Positions 42,510 through 51,864 of a stretch of 64,000 bases of DNA are shown here, piece after piece (positions within the stretch are counted from its first letter, which is position 1; the number at the start of each line of letters is the position of its first letter). The position numbers and the translations under genes were made by a program. The notes beneath the pieces are model-generated. The model saw only the letters and a program-made list of their open reading frames with translations. It was not told where the DNA came from and did no database searches. The stretch is from Stutzerimonas degradans (GTDB taxonomy: Bacteria; Pseudomonadota; Gammaproteobacteria; Pseudomonadales; Pseudomonadaceae), in NCBI RefSeq assembly GCF_024448505.1, contig NZ_JAMOHV010000002.1, forward strand, positions 62,001 through 126,000. Direction: 5' to 3'.

Positions 42510-43046
42510 ATGCCCTTGCATCAACCCCCTTCGCGCCGCCTGCTCTGCGGGCTCGCCTCGCTCCTCGTCTGGTTCAGCGCCACCGCGCTCGCCGATTCAC
42601 GCCCGGTGCTGGGCTGGGTCGAGAAAGGCCTGATCCTGCCCGAAGGCGTCGCGGTGAAATTCAAGCTCGATACCGGCGCGCTGACCTCCTCGATGCACGC
42701 CGAAAACATCGATCGCTTCGAGAAGGACGGCGAAAAGTGGGTGCGCTTCGATCTCGATCTGGAGGACATCAACACCGATAAGCGGGTCGATAGCCGCGTC
42801 GAACGCAAGATCGAGCGCGAGCTGACCGTGCGCGGTGCGGCCGGCAAGGAGGATCGCCCGGTGGTCAAGATGAAGGTGTGCCTGGGCAAGCAGGTCTACG
42901 AGGAGGAATTCTCGCTCAACGACCGCGACGACATGCTCTATCCGGTACTGCTCGGCCGCCGCACGCTGGAGAAGCTGGGTCCGGTAGATGCCTCACGCAC
43001 CTTCACCGCCGAGCCGGACTGTTCCGTTTCGAAGACCGACGGCTGA
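42510..43046 (+). CDS. Retropepsin-like periplasmic protein (PF05618 type)
   Basis: 178 residues. The signal peptide ends near TALA (residue 28). The FKLDTGALTSSMHA segment (about residues 51-64) has the D-T-G-A motif of aspartic retropepsins; the family is often labelled ATP-dependent zinc protease, a name I think is misleading. It includes LGWVEKGLILPEGVAVKFKLDTG, read in parts, and YPVLLGRRTLEKLG at the end. The substrate is unknown. GAGGAAA lies seven bases before the ATG. Confidence 0.85.
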   Translation: MPLHQPPSRRLLCGLASLLVWFSATALADSRPVLGWVEKGLILPEGVAVKFKLDTGALTSSMHAENIDRFEKDGEKWVRFDLDLEDINTDKRVDSRVERKIERELTVRGAAGKEDRPVVKMKVCLGKQVYEEEFSLNDRDDMLYPVLLGRRTLEKLGPVDASRTFTAEPDCSVSKTDG

Positions 43047-43078
43047 TCCTGTCGAAACCGCCATCCGGGAGCCTACCG

Positions 43079-43531
43079 ATGCAGAACTATGCGAAGTTCG
43101 GCGCGATGATCGCAACCTCCACACTGGTCATGTTCGGCCTGATGTACCTCAACACCTACCAGCTCGACCACGTGTTCTTCAGCGAAACACGCGCTTATAT
43201 GGCGCTGGTGATGGGCGCGAGCATGGCGATCGTCATGCTCGCTTTCATGCCCAAGATGTATCCGCGACGAGGGGTGAACCTGGCTATCTACGCGAGCAGC
43301 CTGCTGATCTTTGCCGTGTCGCTATGGCTGGTGCGCAGCCAGGCCACGGTGGATCAGGTGTCTTGGATGAAGGCCATGATTCCCCACCACTCCATCGCCA
43401 TCCTTACCAGCGAACGTGCCGATATCCGTGACCCGCGCGTACGCAAACTGGCGGACAGCATCATCGAGGCGCAGCGCCGCGAGATCGATGAGATGAAGGG
43501 GCTGATAGAAGAACTGGAAGCACGACGTTAG
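43079..43531 (+). CDS. DUF305 membrane protein
   Basis: 150 residues. Three hydrophobic segments in the first 90 residues are followed by a helical DUF305-type tail with MKAMIPHHSIAILTSERADIRDPRVRKLADSIIEAQRREIDEM, read in parts: the H-H pair and the A-x-x-I-I-x-x-Q pattern are typical. Proposed metal (copper) binding for the family is general knowledge; not shown here. The stop overlaps the convergent methyltransferase stop. Confidence 0.85.
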   Translation: MQNYAKFGAMIATSTLVMFGLMYLNTYQLDHVFFSETRAYMALVMGASMAIVMLAFMPKMYPRRGVNLAIYASSLLIFAVSLWLVRSQATVDQVSWMKAMIPHHSIAILTSERADIRDPRVRKLADSIIEAQRREIDEMKGLIEELEARR

Positions 43532-44481
43532 CGTTCTGTCTGTTCCTGCCGGGCAAAGAGCAGTGTCTTCAGCCCGGCGTCCGGATCGACGTCGGCGAAC
43601 TCCGGCGGGTTCTCCAGCCGCCGCACGAAGCGCAGTTGCGGCGCCTCGGCAGCCATCTCCTCAATGAGAAAGTCCGGGCCAATGTCCGGATCGTTGATGC
43701 AGGCGAGCACCTCACCGTGCGCGTCGAGCAGTTCCGGCAGGCGCCGCAGTATCTTCCGGTAATCGGTACTCAGGACGAAGCTGCCCTTCTGAAACGACGG
43801 CGGGTCGATGATGATCAGGTCATACGGCCCGAGCTTCCTCACCTTGCCCCAGGACTTGAACAGTTCGTGACCCAGGAAGCTCACCCGGGACAGGTCGTGT
43901 CCGTTCAGGCGGTGATTTTCGCGGCCGCGGGTCAGCGCCGCGCTGGCCATGTCCAGGTTGACCACGTGCTGCGCACCACCGGCGATTGCCGCGACGGAAA
44001 AGCCGCAGGTGTAGGCGAACAGGTTCAGCACGCGCCGCGCGCGCGCGTTCTCCTGCACCCAGCGGCGACCGTAACGCATGTCGAGAAACAGCCCATTGTT
44101 CTGCTTGCGGCCCAGATCCAGCTTGTAACGCAGACCGTTTTCGCGGATCAGCCACTCGGCCGGCAGCTCGCCCAGCAACGCCTCGGTGGGGCTGTCCGGC
44201 AGGTAGCGGTGCTGCAGCAACAGCGATTGCGCCTGGCTGCGTTGCCATGCCGGCGTTTGCCCCAACGCACGCAGTAGCTGCTTCAGCGCGTCCAGCTGCG
44301 CAACCTCCGGCGCGCGGAACAACGCCACCAGCAGCATGCCCTGCAGCCAGTCGACCGTGATGTGTTCGAGGCCCGGCCAGCAACGCCCGCGGCCATGAAA
44401 CAGCCGGCGCGTTTCCTCCGGCGCCGGGTCGAGACCGTCTAACAGCAGCTTTTGCAGGGTGGCGAGCGCGTCGGCGTGCAT
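43528..44481 (-). CDS. Class I SAM-dependent methyltransferase (RlmI/RlmK-like)
   Basis: 317 residues. The C-terminal catalytic half contains RRVLNLFAYTCGFSVAAIAGGA (SAM motif I), DMASAALTRGRENHRLNG, and IIIDPPSFQKGSF (DPPxF-type catalytic loop), close to the RlmI/RlmK-type 23S rRNA methyltransferases. It lacks the N-terminal PUA domain of RlmI, so the target is uncertain. GGAGA lies next to the start. The divergent siderophore exporter promoter lies upstream. Confidence 0.85.
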   Translation of the reverse strand: MHADALATLQKLLLDGLDPAPEETRRLFHGRGRCWPGLEHITVDWLQGMLLVALFRAPEVAQLDALKQLLRALGQTPAWQRSQAQSLLLQHRYLPDSPTEALLGELPAEWLIRENGLRYKLDLGRKQNNGLFLDMRYGRRWVQENARARRVLNLFAYTCGFSVAAIAGGAQHVVNLDMASAALTRGRENHRLNGHDLSRVSFLGHELFKSWGKVRKLGPYDLIIIDPPSFQKGSFVLSTDYRKILRRLPELLDAHGEVLACINDPDIGPDFLIEEMAAEAPQLRFVRRLENPPEFADVDPDAGLKTLLFARQEQTER

Positions 44482-44627
44482 GGATTCTCCGCGGTGAAGG
44501 CATTGTCGCGCGGCATTCTACCGCCCTCACAACAGCCGGCACGTGCGGTCGCCACACCGCGTTCACCGAGCGCCAGCAGGAATGCGCACATCGGACGGCA
44601 CATCGGGCGATGGCAATTTGCCGCAAA

Positions 44628-44646
44628 GATGAGAACGATTAGTATT
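44628..44646 (+). promoter_or_regulatory. Fur-box-like operator over the siderophore exporter promoter
   Basis: GATGAGAACGATTAGTATT agrees with the 19-base Fur consensus at 11 positions by my count. It overlaps a candidate promoter with -35 TTGCCG (44,618-44,623), 16-base spacer and -10 TAGTAT (44,640-44,645). Iron-replete repression of the downstream operon is inferred. Confidence 0.65.
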
Positions 44647-44700
44647 TGAAATAGCGTTTGAGATTGCCTACCATGCTGCCGCCCTAGCCACCCGAGTGCG

Positions 44701-45936
44701 ATGCAGATGGACGCTGATCGACAATCGAAAGCCGCCGTTCACCTGGCCATGCTGATCAACATGCTGTCGATCGGCAGCCTGATGATGGTCATGCCGCTCG
44801 GTCCGGATTTCGTGCGGGCGCTGGGCATGCAGGCCAGCCACGTCGGCTACCTCGCCGGTGGCGCCACGCTTGCCGCGGCGCTGAGCGCGGCGCTGAGCGC
44901 CGCCTGGCTCGATCGCCTGGAGCGCAAGCGCGCGCTGATCGGCCTGCTGGCACTGCGTTTCGCCCTGCTGCTGGCTTGCGCGCTGGCCAGCGGGCCGCAG
45001 CAGCTGATCGTGCTGTTCGTGCTGTCCGGCCTGGTTGCCGGCCCCATGGGCGCGGTGTTGATGGCCGCGATGCTCGACCTGATTCCGCCCGCCGAACGTG
45101 GCCGCAAGCTCGCCTACGTCGCCATGGGCTATTCACTGGCGGCCATCGTGGTCACGCCGCTGGCGCTGGAGCTCGCCGCGCGCGGCGGCTGGCAGACGCC
45201 TTTTGTGCTGTTCGGCGGTGCCGGCGTGCTGCTCGCATTGCTCTGCCTGCGACTGTTCCCCACACCGCCGACCCACGCCCGCAGCGCGACGCGTCTGTGG
45301 CCGCTGCTGCGCGCCCCGCTGTGCCAGGGCGCGCTGTTGATCGTGGCGCTGCAGATGTTCGGCCACTTCCTGCTGGTGCCGCACTTCTCCAACTACTTCC
45401 AGTTCAACCTGGATTTTCCGCGCCAGCACATCGGCCTGCTCTATCTGTGCGGCGGCCTCGCCAGCCTGGCGGCGATGCACCTGGGCGGCGTGCTGATCGA
45501 CCGTGGCGGTGCCGTAACGGTGGTGCTGCTCAGCAGTGGCTGCCTGGCCGCCATCACCCTGCTCGGTTTCGCGCTGCCACTCGGGCTATCGCTGTACCTG
45601 GTGTTCACGCTGTTCATGGCGCTCGGCGCGGTGCGCAGCAGCAGCACGCTGACCATCGCCGCGGCCATTCCGCAGCCCGAGCAGCGCGCCGCCTTCATGG
45701 CGCTGCAGAGCACCGTATCGAATATCGCTGCCGGCCTCGGCAGCCTGTTCTCCGCGGCCTACCTCACCGAGGACGCCGTCCGCCGTCTGGTCGGCTTCGA
45801 CGACCTGGCCTGGCTCTATGCCGGCGCCGGAACCGCCGCCGGCATCGGCGTGCTGGTGCTGCTGCGTGCGATTCACGCACGCTCAGACGCCAGCACCACA
45901 CAAGAAGGCAGGACCCAACCTGCCGGGGAATCGTGA
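44701..45936 (+). CDS. MFS transporter, candidate siderophore exporter
   Basis: 411 residues with about twelve hydrophobic segments (residues 12-395) and the loop DRLERKRALIG between helices 2 and 3. It is the first gene after the Fur-box-like site and is followed by the receptor and uptake genes, so export of the catechol product, as EntS does for enterobactin, is the best guess. It does not share a close signature with EntS that I can see. The gap to the receptor is 44 bases, so co-transcription is likely. Confidence 0.82.
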   Translation: MQMDADRQSKAAVHLAMLINMLSIGSLMMVMPLGPDFVRALGMQASHVGYLAGGATLAAALSAALSAAWLDRLERKRALIGLLALRFALLLACALASGPQQLIVLFVLSGLVAGPMGAVLMAAMLDLIPPAERGRKLAYVAMGYSLAAIVVTPLALELAARGGWQTPFVLFGGAGVLLALLCLRLFPTPPTHARSATRLWPLLRAPLCQGALLIVALQMFGHFLLVPHFSNYFQFNLDFPRQHIGLLYLCGGLASLAAMHLGGVLIDRGGAVTVVLLSSGCLAAITLLGFALPLGLSLYLVFTLFMALGAVRSSSTLTIAAAIPQPEQRAAFMALQSTVSNIAAGLGSLFSAAYLTEDAVRRLVGFDDLAWLYAGAGTAAGIGVLVLLRAIHARSDASTTQEGRTQPAGES

Positions 45937-45980
45937 TCAGTCCGCGCTGTACAACAACTACTTGGCAACGGAGCCTGCAC

Positions 45981-47948
45981 ATGCAGCTTGTACGAAGAAT
46001 CAGCCGCCCCCGTCATCTTTCTCTGACCCTGCTCGGCAGCCTGCTGCCGCTGGCAGCGCTGGCTGATACCCCGGTCACCCTGAAGAACGAAGTCATCACC
46101 GCCACCCAGACCGCCCACAGCGAACTCAGCGCACCGGCCAGCGTCTCGGTGGTCACCCGCGAGGAGCTGGACAAGCTGCCGGTCTACAACCTGGCCGATG
46201 CGGTCAAGTACCTGCCGGGCGTGCACATCAACCCGTCCTCCACCTACGGCCGCAAGGAAATCAAGCTGCGTGGCATGGATTCGGACTACACCCTGCTGCT
46301 GGTCAACGGCCGGCGCATCAACTCGCGTGACGTGCTGACCTCCGAGTACGCCAATGACTTCGATCTGTCGTCGATCCCGATGGCCGCCATCGAGCGCATC
46401 GAGGTGATCCGTGGGCCGATGTCCTCCCTGTACGGCGCTGATGCTATCGGCGGGGTAGTCAACGTGATTCTTCGCCAGGCAGGCAACCAGACGCGGGGCG
46501 GGGTGGCGTACTCCTACGAGACCCCAACCGAAGGCGACGGTGGAGACAGCCACAAAACGAGTGGATACATCAGCGGTGCACTGATCGAAGACAAACTGCT
46601 GGGCAATCTGATCGTGGAAGGCACCGATAAAGCTGCCTGGCGATCCGATCAAACTGTCGCACGCGGCGCAGACGCTGCTGAGCACCGGCAGGACGCCAGC
46701 GCGTATGGCTCGCTGAGTTGGTTACTTGACGAGCGCCAAACGATCGACCTCGACATAACCCACCGCCAGGATGATCGCGTGGCGAACTGGTATCCAAGCG
46801 CGAGATATGGCGTTATCCAGAACGATCAGGAAATGGAGCGCACCAGTTTCGGCCTGAGCCACACCGGTCGCTGGGACAGCTTCAATAGCCGAGTACGCTA
46901 TTACTACGAAGATGTCGAACTTGCTGATGCCTCGGCGCTTATGACTCGCTTCAACAATGGCATCGTCGGCCAAGCCGAACAGCAGAATCACACCGTCGAC
47001 GGCCAGCTCAGCGGTGTCGTAGCCAATCAATTAGTAACGGTAGGAGCAGAGCGTCGGCGTACCGAATTCAGCCATAACCAGAACCTGGGAACCGAGACCA
47101 ACGTCGATCAATACGCGCTCTATCTACAGGATGAATTCTCCCTTGGGCAACTGGATGTGACGCTAGGCGGACGCTGGGACCACCACGAAGTTTTCGGCAG
47201 TGAGTTCAGTCCCCGTGCGTACGGCGTCTACAACCTGACCGACAACTGGGTGATCAAGGGGGGCGTCGGTAAATCGTTCAAAGCCCCGGCGATTTACCAA
47301 TCTGACGAGACCTATAGCATTGCAGCATGCCAAGGCGGTTGCCGAGTCAAGGGCAATGCAGAACTGAAGCCCGAAACAGCTGTTAGCTACGAGATAGGTA
47401 CGCTTTATCAAAACGAACGGCTGGAGGCAGGCATCACGCTCTTCCAGACTGAAATCGATGACATGATCATCAGTGACCGTTGGCGCGCGGGCTATCGACC
47501 GCCGGTGATGACCTACACGAACATCAGTAAGGCTCGTATACGAGGTTACGAGCTGCAGGGTCGCTATGCCTTAAACGATGTACTCGGTCTACGCGGTAAC
47601 TACACCTACTCCGATGCCGAGGATCGCGAAGCAGAAACTCCGCTCAACAATACCCCGCAGCACTTGGCCAGCCTCGGCCTTGACTGGCAAGCACTGCCGG
47701 CGCTCGCGTTGAACCTCGATTATCAGTACGTCGGTAGCCAATGGCTAAGCACTCCTGCCAGCGGCAGTCAGGAAAGTGGCGCCTTCCACACATTGAACTT
47801 CGGCGCCCGCTATCAAGCGACAAACCACCTGACACTCAACGGCGGGCTTAACAACCTGACCAACGAAAAACGCGACAACGTCGCCCAGTCGGTCGACAAC
47901 ATCCTCATGGGCCGCACCTTGTTCGTCGGGTTCAACTACGACATCTGA
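45981..47948 (+). CDS. TonB-dependent catecholate siderophore receptor
   Basis: 655 residues. The signal peptide ends at AALA. A TonB-box-like EVITATQT follows, then the plug (VSVVTREELDKLPVYNLADAVKYLPGV; MDSDYTLLLVNGRR; IERIEVIRGPMSSLYGADAIGGVVNVI, all in parts) and a 22-strand-type barrel ending LFVGFNYDI (terminal aromatic-rich strand). It resembles the CirA/FepA/IrgA group for catechol siderophores. GGAG stands eight bases before the ATG. Codon use and GC change markedly after about 46,480 (see findings). Confidence 0.93.
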   Translation: MQLVRRISRPRHLSLTLLGSLLPLAALADTPVTLKNEVITATQTAHSELSAPASVSVVTREELDKLPVYNLADAVKYLPGVHINPSSTYGRKEIKLRGMDSDYTLLLVNGRRINSRDVLTSEYANDFDLSSIPMAAIERIEVIRGPMSSLYGADAIGGVVNVILRQAGNQTRGGVAYSYETPTEGDGGDSHKTSGYISGALIEDKLLGNLIVEGTDKAAWRSDQTVARGADAAEHRQDASAYGSLSWLLDERQTIDLDITHRQDDRVANWYPSARYGVIQNDQEMERTSFGLSHTGRWDSFNSRVRYYYEDVELADASALMTRFNNGIVGQAEQQNHTVDGQLSGVVANQLVTVGAERRRTEFSHNQNLGTETNVDQYALYLQDEFSLGQLDVTLGGRWDHHEVFGSEFSPRAYGVYNLTDNWVIKGGVGKSFKAPAIYQSDETYSIAACQGGCRVKGNAELKPETAVSYEIGTLYQNERLEAGITLFQTEIDDMIISDRWRAGYRPPVMTYTNISKARIRGYELQGRYALNDVLGLRGNYTYSDAEDREAETPLNNTPQHLASLGLDWQALPALALNLDYQYVGSQWLSTPASGSQESGAFHTLNFGARYQATNHLTLNGGLNNLTNEKRDNVAQSVDNILMGRTLFVGFNYDI

Positions 47949-48002
47949 CCCATCCCCGGCCCGGCGGCGACGCCGGGCTACCGGAGCCAATAGCGATGCA
48001 CC

Positions 48003-49037
48003 ATGCGAACTGATTCGACGATGCCGGTATTCCAGAAGGCCACCCTCGTTGCCGGGGCTGGCCTTCTGCTGGTGTTGCTGGCCCTGTCGCTGGCCACCGG
48101 TGCCGGCGTGTATGGCGCCGACGCGGTACTCGGCTACCTGCTCGGTGCGCCCGAGTATCTGGCAGACGACAAGCTGGCGATGGTGGTCGATACCCTGCGT
48201 CTGCCGCGCACCTTCGCCGCGCTGGTAGTGGGCGCCAGCCTGGCGATCGCCGCCTCGCTGCTGCAGAGCGCGACGCGCAACCCGCTGGCCGAACCCGGCC
48301 TGCTCGGCGTGAATGCCGGTGCGGTACTCGGGCTGGTGATCGGCCTGATCTATTTCGGCGTCGAGTCGACCCAGGGCTATCTGCTCTGGTCCGGACTCGG
48401 CGCGCTGCTGGGCAATCTCGTCGTGCTCGGCGTCGGCCTGATGCTCGGCCAGGCCAGCCCGCTCAAGCTGATTCTCGCCGGCGTGGCGCTGGGCGCCATC
48501 TTCGGCGGGATGGCGAACTACCTGCTGCTGTCCACCCGCGTGGCGCTCGAACAGTTCCGCTTCTGGAACCTCGGTTCGCTGTCCGCCTCGCACCTCGACG
48601 CGCTCGCCACCGTCGCCCCGCTCGCCGTGCTCGGGCTGATCCTCGCGGCGCTGCTGTGCCGGCAGCTGACGCTGATGCAAATGGGCGACAGCCAGGCGCG
48701 TGCGCTGGGCATCCACACCAGCTGGGTGCGTCTCGGCGTGCTGGCGGCGTCCACCCTGCTCACCGCCTGTGCCATCTCCCTGGCCGGTCCGGTGGGTTTC
48801 GTCGGTTTTCTCGCCGCCTATTGCGCGCGACTGCTCGAACCGGTGGCGCTGTTGCGCCAGCTGCTGTTCTCCACGCTGTTCGGCATGCTCTTCCTGCTCG
48901 CCGCCGATGTGCTGGCGCGCTGGCTGCTGCAGCCTTACGAACTGCCGGTCGGCACGTTGCTGGCGGCCCTCGGCGCGCCGGCGCTGATCGCCATCGTGCT
49001 GCGCGGCGGCTTCCGTTCCCTGCTGACGGTGAGGTAG
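48003..49037 (+). CDS. FecCD-type siderophore ABC permease (FepD-like)
   Basis: 344 residues. Many membrane helices; FecCD signatures are DTLRLPRTFAALVVGASLAIAASLLQSATRNPLAEPGLLGVNAGA (in parts) and MGDSQARALGIHTSWVRL with GPVGFVGFLAAYCAR. With the second permease it forms the inner-membrane channel for ferric siderophore. It lies 54 bases after the receptor and three bases before the next gene. Confidence 0.94.
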   Translation: MRTDSTMPVFQKATLVAGAGLLLVLLALSLATGAGVYGADAVLGYLLGAPEYLADDKLAMVVDTLRLPRTFAALVVGASLAIAASLLQSATRNPLAEPGLLGVNAGAVLGLVIGLIYFGVESTQGYLLWSGLGALLGNLVVLGVGLMLGQASPLKLILAGVALGAIFGGMANYLLLSTRVALEQFRFWNLGSLSASHLDALATVAPLAVLGLILAALLCRQLTLMQMGDSQARALGIHTSWVRLGVLAASTLLTACAISLAGPVGFVGFLAAYCARLLEPVALLRQLLFSTLFGMLFLLAADVLARWLLQPYELPVGTLLAALGAPALIAIVLRGGFRSLLTVR

Positions 49038-49040
49038 CCG

Positions 49041-50087
49041 ATGCCGCCCATTGCCAATCCTTCCGGCGTCTGGACGCTGCGCATCGGCGGCCTGAGCCTG
49101 CTGCTGCACCGGCGCAACTGGCTGATGTTCGGCCTGCTGTCGCTGCTGCTGGCCGCCCTCGCTGTGCTGGCGATCAGCCTGGGCAGCGGCAATCTCGGTG
49201 TGCGCGACGTGCTGGCCACGCTGACCGGCAACGGCAGCAAATTGCAGGAGATCATGGTGTTCAAGCTGCGCCTGCCGCGGGTCGCAGCGGCGATCGTCGC
49301 CGGGCTGGCGATGGGCATGGCCGGCTGCCTGATCCAGACCCTGGTGCGCAACCGCCTGGCCACGCCGGACATGATCGGCGTGAACGAGGGCGCCTCCCTC
49401 GCCGTGGTCGCCTTCGCCCTCTACCTGACGCTCGGCAACTGGCCCTGGTGGGCTTCGCCGCTCGGTGCCCTGCTCGCCGCCGCCGCGCTGTTCGCCCTGT
49501 GCCGGCGTCCAGGCGAACAAGGCTATCTGTTCATCGTCATCGGCATTGCGCTGTCCGAGCTACTCGGCGCCATCGGCGACTTCGCCATGTCGACCCAGCC
49601 GCTGGTACACCTGGGCAGCATCTACCTGTGGACGATGGGCCACTTCGCCGGCATCAGCTACCAGACGGTCAATCCCATCGCAGTGCTGCTGGCGCTGCTC
49701 TGCCCGCTACTGGCGCTGGTCAACCGGCCGCTGGCGCTGCTGCGCTTCGGTGATGCCACCGCGCAGAACCTCGGCATCCGTGTGCCGGCGATCCAGCTCG
49801 GCGTGCTCGCCCTGGCGATTCTGGTGGCGGCCCTGGGCACCGCCATCGGCGGACCGGTGGTGTTCATCGCCATGGCCGCGCCGATCCTCGCCTCGTGGCT
49901 GGCGCGCGACAACCTCGCACCGATCTGGCTGTCGGCACTGTGCGGCGCGGTGCTGCTGCTCGGCAGCGATACGCTGGTGCGCGTGCTCGCCCAACCCGAA
50001 GAAATCCCCACCGGAATCATGACGCGCCTGCTCGGCGGCATCCTGCTGCTCGGCCTCTTGATCAAGGACAGACGAGGAGCTGACTGA
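49041..50087 (+). CDS. FecCD-type siderophore ABC permease (FepG-like)
   Basis: 348 residues. It has the paired FecCD pattern: FKLRLPRVAAAIVAGLAMGMAGCLIQTLVRNRLATPDMIGVNEGAS (in parts), FGDATAQNLGIRVPAIQLG, and the C-terminal EEIPTGIMTRLLGGILLLGLLI that contacts the ATPase. The stop overlaps the ATPase start as TGATG, so the transporter subunits are translated as a set. Confidence 0.94.
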   Translation: MPPIANPSGVWTLRIGGLSLLLHRRNWLMFGLLSLLLAALAVLAISLGSGNLGVRDVLATLTGNGSKLQEIMVFKLRLPRVAAAIVAGLAMGMAGCLIQTLVRNRLATPDMIGVNEGASLAVVAFALYLTLGNWPWWASPLGALLAAAALFALCRRPGEQGYLFIVIGIALSELLGAIGDFAMSTQPLVHLGSIYLWTMGHFAGISYQTVNPIAVLLALLCPLLALVNRPLALLRFGDATAQNLGIRVPAIQLGVLALAILVAALGTAIGGPVVFIAMAAPILASWLARDNLAPIWLSALCGAVLLLGSDTLVRVLAQPEEIPTGIMTRLLGGILLLGLLIKDRRGAD

Positions 50088-50923
50088 TGACTGCCCTGCG
50101 TGCAGAAAACCTGCATTTCGCCTATCAGGACAAGGTGGTGCTCGACGACGTGTCCTTCAGCCTGCCGCGCGGCAAGCTGATCGGCATCGTCGGCCCCAAC
50201 GGCAGCGGCAAATCAACGCTGCTCAAACTGCTCGCGCGCCAATTGCCGCTGCAGCGCGGCACCGTGGAAATCCATGGCAAGCCGCTGACGCGCTATTCGC
50301 TCAAGGCATTGGCGCGCGAGCTGGCCTTCCTGCCGCAACGGCCGGTGCTGGCCGAGGGCATCCGCGTCGAGCAGCTGGTGCAGTACGGTCGCCATCCGCA
50401 TCAGGGCTGGTTCAACCAGTGGAGCGAGGAAGACGCCCAGCAGGTCGCCCGCGCCCGCGAGGCGATGCAGCTCGACGCCATCTGGCAGCGCAGCGCCACC
50501 TCGCTCTCCGGCGGCCAGGCGCAACGGGCCTGGCTGGGCATGATCCTGGCGCAGAACACCGACCTGATCCTGCTCGACGAACCCACCAGCGCGCTGGACA
50601 TTGGCCACCAGGCCGAGGTGATGGAAGCGGTCTACCGCATCGCCGCCGCCGGGCGCACGGTGCTCATCGTCATCCACGACCTCGGCATTGCCGCGCGCTA
50701 TTGCGACGAGCTGATTGCCCTCGCCGACGGCCGTGTGCAGGCCATCGGCCCGGCACGGCAGGTAATGACCAAGGCACTGGTCGACCGCCTCTACGACACC
50801 GATGTCGACATCCTCCACGCTCCCGGCGACGGCGCCCCGGTGATCGTGCCGCGCCGCCGCCAGGCCGCGGCCGCATCCCAGTCGCTGCGCCACGAACACC
50901 CCGAAAAGGAAGGCATGCAATGA
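50087..50923 (+). CDS. Siderophore ABC transporter ATPase (FepC-like)
   Basis: 278 residues. Walker A is GPNGSGKSTLLK (about residues 37-48), signature LSGGQAQRAWLGM, Walker B LILLDEPTSALDIGHQ, and switch His in VIHDLG. The Q-loop is LPQRPVLAEGI. It powers uptake through the two FecCD permeases. It overlaps both neighbours (TGATG upstream, ATGA downstream). Confidence 0.95.
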   Translation: MTALRAENLHFAYQDKVVLDDVSFSLPRGKLIGIVGPNGSGKSTLLKLLARQLPLQRGTVEIHGKPLTRYSLKALARELAFLPQRPVLAEGIRVEQLVQYGRHPHQGWFNQWSEEDAQQVARAREAMQLDAIWQRSATSLSGGQAQRAWLGMILAQNTDLILLDEPTSALDIGHQAEVMEAVYRIAAAGRTVLIVIHDLGIAARYCDELIALADGRVQAIGPARQVMTKALVDRLYDTDVDILHAPGDGAPVIVPRRRQAAAASQSLRHEHPEKEGMQ

Positions 50924-51864
50924 CCCTCAAGACATCCTGGAGCCTCGCCGCCGCGCTGCTCGCCGGTCTGCTCGCCCTGCCGGCCCAGGCCGACGCCCGG
51001 CAGATGACCGATGCGCTCGGCAATACCGTTACGGTGCCGGACGCGCCCAAGCGGGTGATCACCCTCAGCGAGATCGACCTGGACACCGCACTGACCCTCG
51101 GCGTCACCCCGGTCGGCACCATCAACGGCCGAGGCCAGGCGGCGCCGCCACGCTATCTGGACGGCAAGCTGCCAGCCGGCATCGAGGTGGTCGGCGATAT
51201 CGACAATCCGAATCTGGAGACGCTGCTGGAGCTGCAACCCGACCTGATCCTCACCGGCCCGGTGAAGCCGGAACAGCTGGCGATCCTCAACGAGATCGCC
51301 CCCACAGTGATCACCTTCAACTGGGCACGCCCCTGGCAGGAAAGCATGCAGCGCACCGCGCAGGCGCTGAACCGCGAAGCCGAGGCCAAGGCCGTGCTGG
51401 AGCGCTATCGGGCACGAGTCGAAGAAGCGCGCCAGCGCCTGGCGGCCCATCAGGGCGAGACACTGAGCATCGTGCGCTGGAATCCCAAGGGGCCGTCGTA
51501 CATGTTCAAGGATGCCTTCGCCAGCACCGTCGCCGAAGATGTCGGGCTGCGCCGCCCCGCCCACCAGCAGGACCCCGGCCACACCCATTCGATGGCGCTG
51601 AGCCTGGAATCGCTGGAACTGCTGGATGCCGACTGGCTGGTGATTGGCACGCTGGCGACCAGCGGTGAGGCGGTCGAGGCGATGCATCAGGCTGAGCAGA
51701 CGCCGGCGTTCCGCCAGCTGTCGGCGATTCAGGCGAAGCGCTTCGGCGCGGTGGACGGGTCGTTGTGGACTTCGCTTGGCGGGCCGATGGCGGCACTGCA
51801 GGTGATCGAGGATATCGAGGGGTTGTTGGGGAAGGCGGATGCTGAACTGGTGGTGAAGGATTAA
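50920..51864 (+). CDS. Periplasmic siderophore-binding protein (FepB/FecB type)
   Basis: 314 residues. The signal peptide ends at AQA near residue 22. The fold is a class III binding protein: RQMTDALGNTVTVPDAPKRVITL, DIDNPNLETLLELQPDLIL and later KRFGAVDGSLWTSLGGPMAALQVIEDIEGLL (in parts). It carries iron-siderophore from the receptor to the FecCD permease. It is the last gene of the plus-strand operon; no strong intrinsic terminator follows at once. Confidence 0.94.
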   Translation: MTLKTSWSLAAALLAGLLALPAQADARQMTDALGNTVTVPDAPKRVITLSEIDLDTALTLGVTPVGTINGRGQAAPPRYLDGKLPAGIEVVGDIDNPNLETLLELQPDLILTGPVKPEQLAILNEIAPTVITFNWARPWQESMQRTAQALNREAEAKAVLERYRARVEEARQRLAAHQGETLSIVRWNPKGPSYMFKDAFASTVAEDVGLRRPAHQQDPGHTHSMALSLESLELLDADWLVIGTLATSGEAVEAMHQAEQTPAFRQLSAIQAKRFGAVDGSLWTSLGGPMAALQVIEDIEGLLGKADAELVVKD

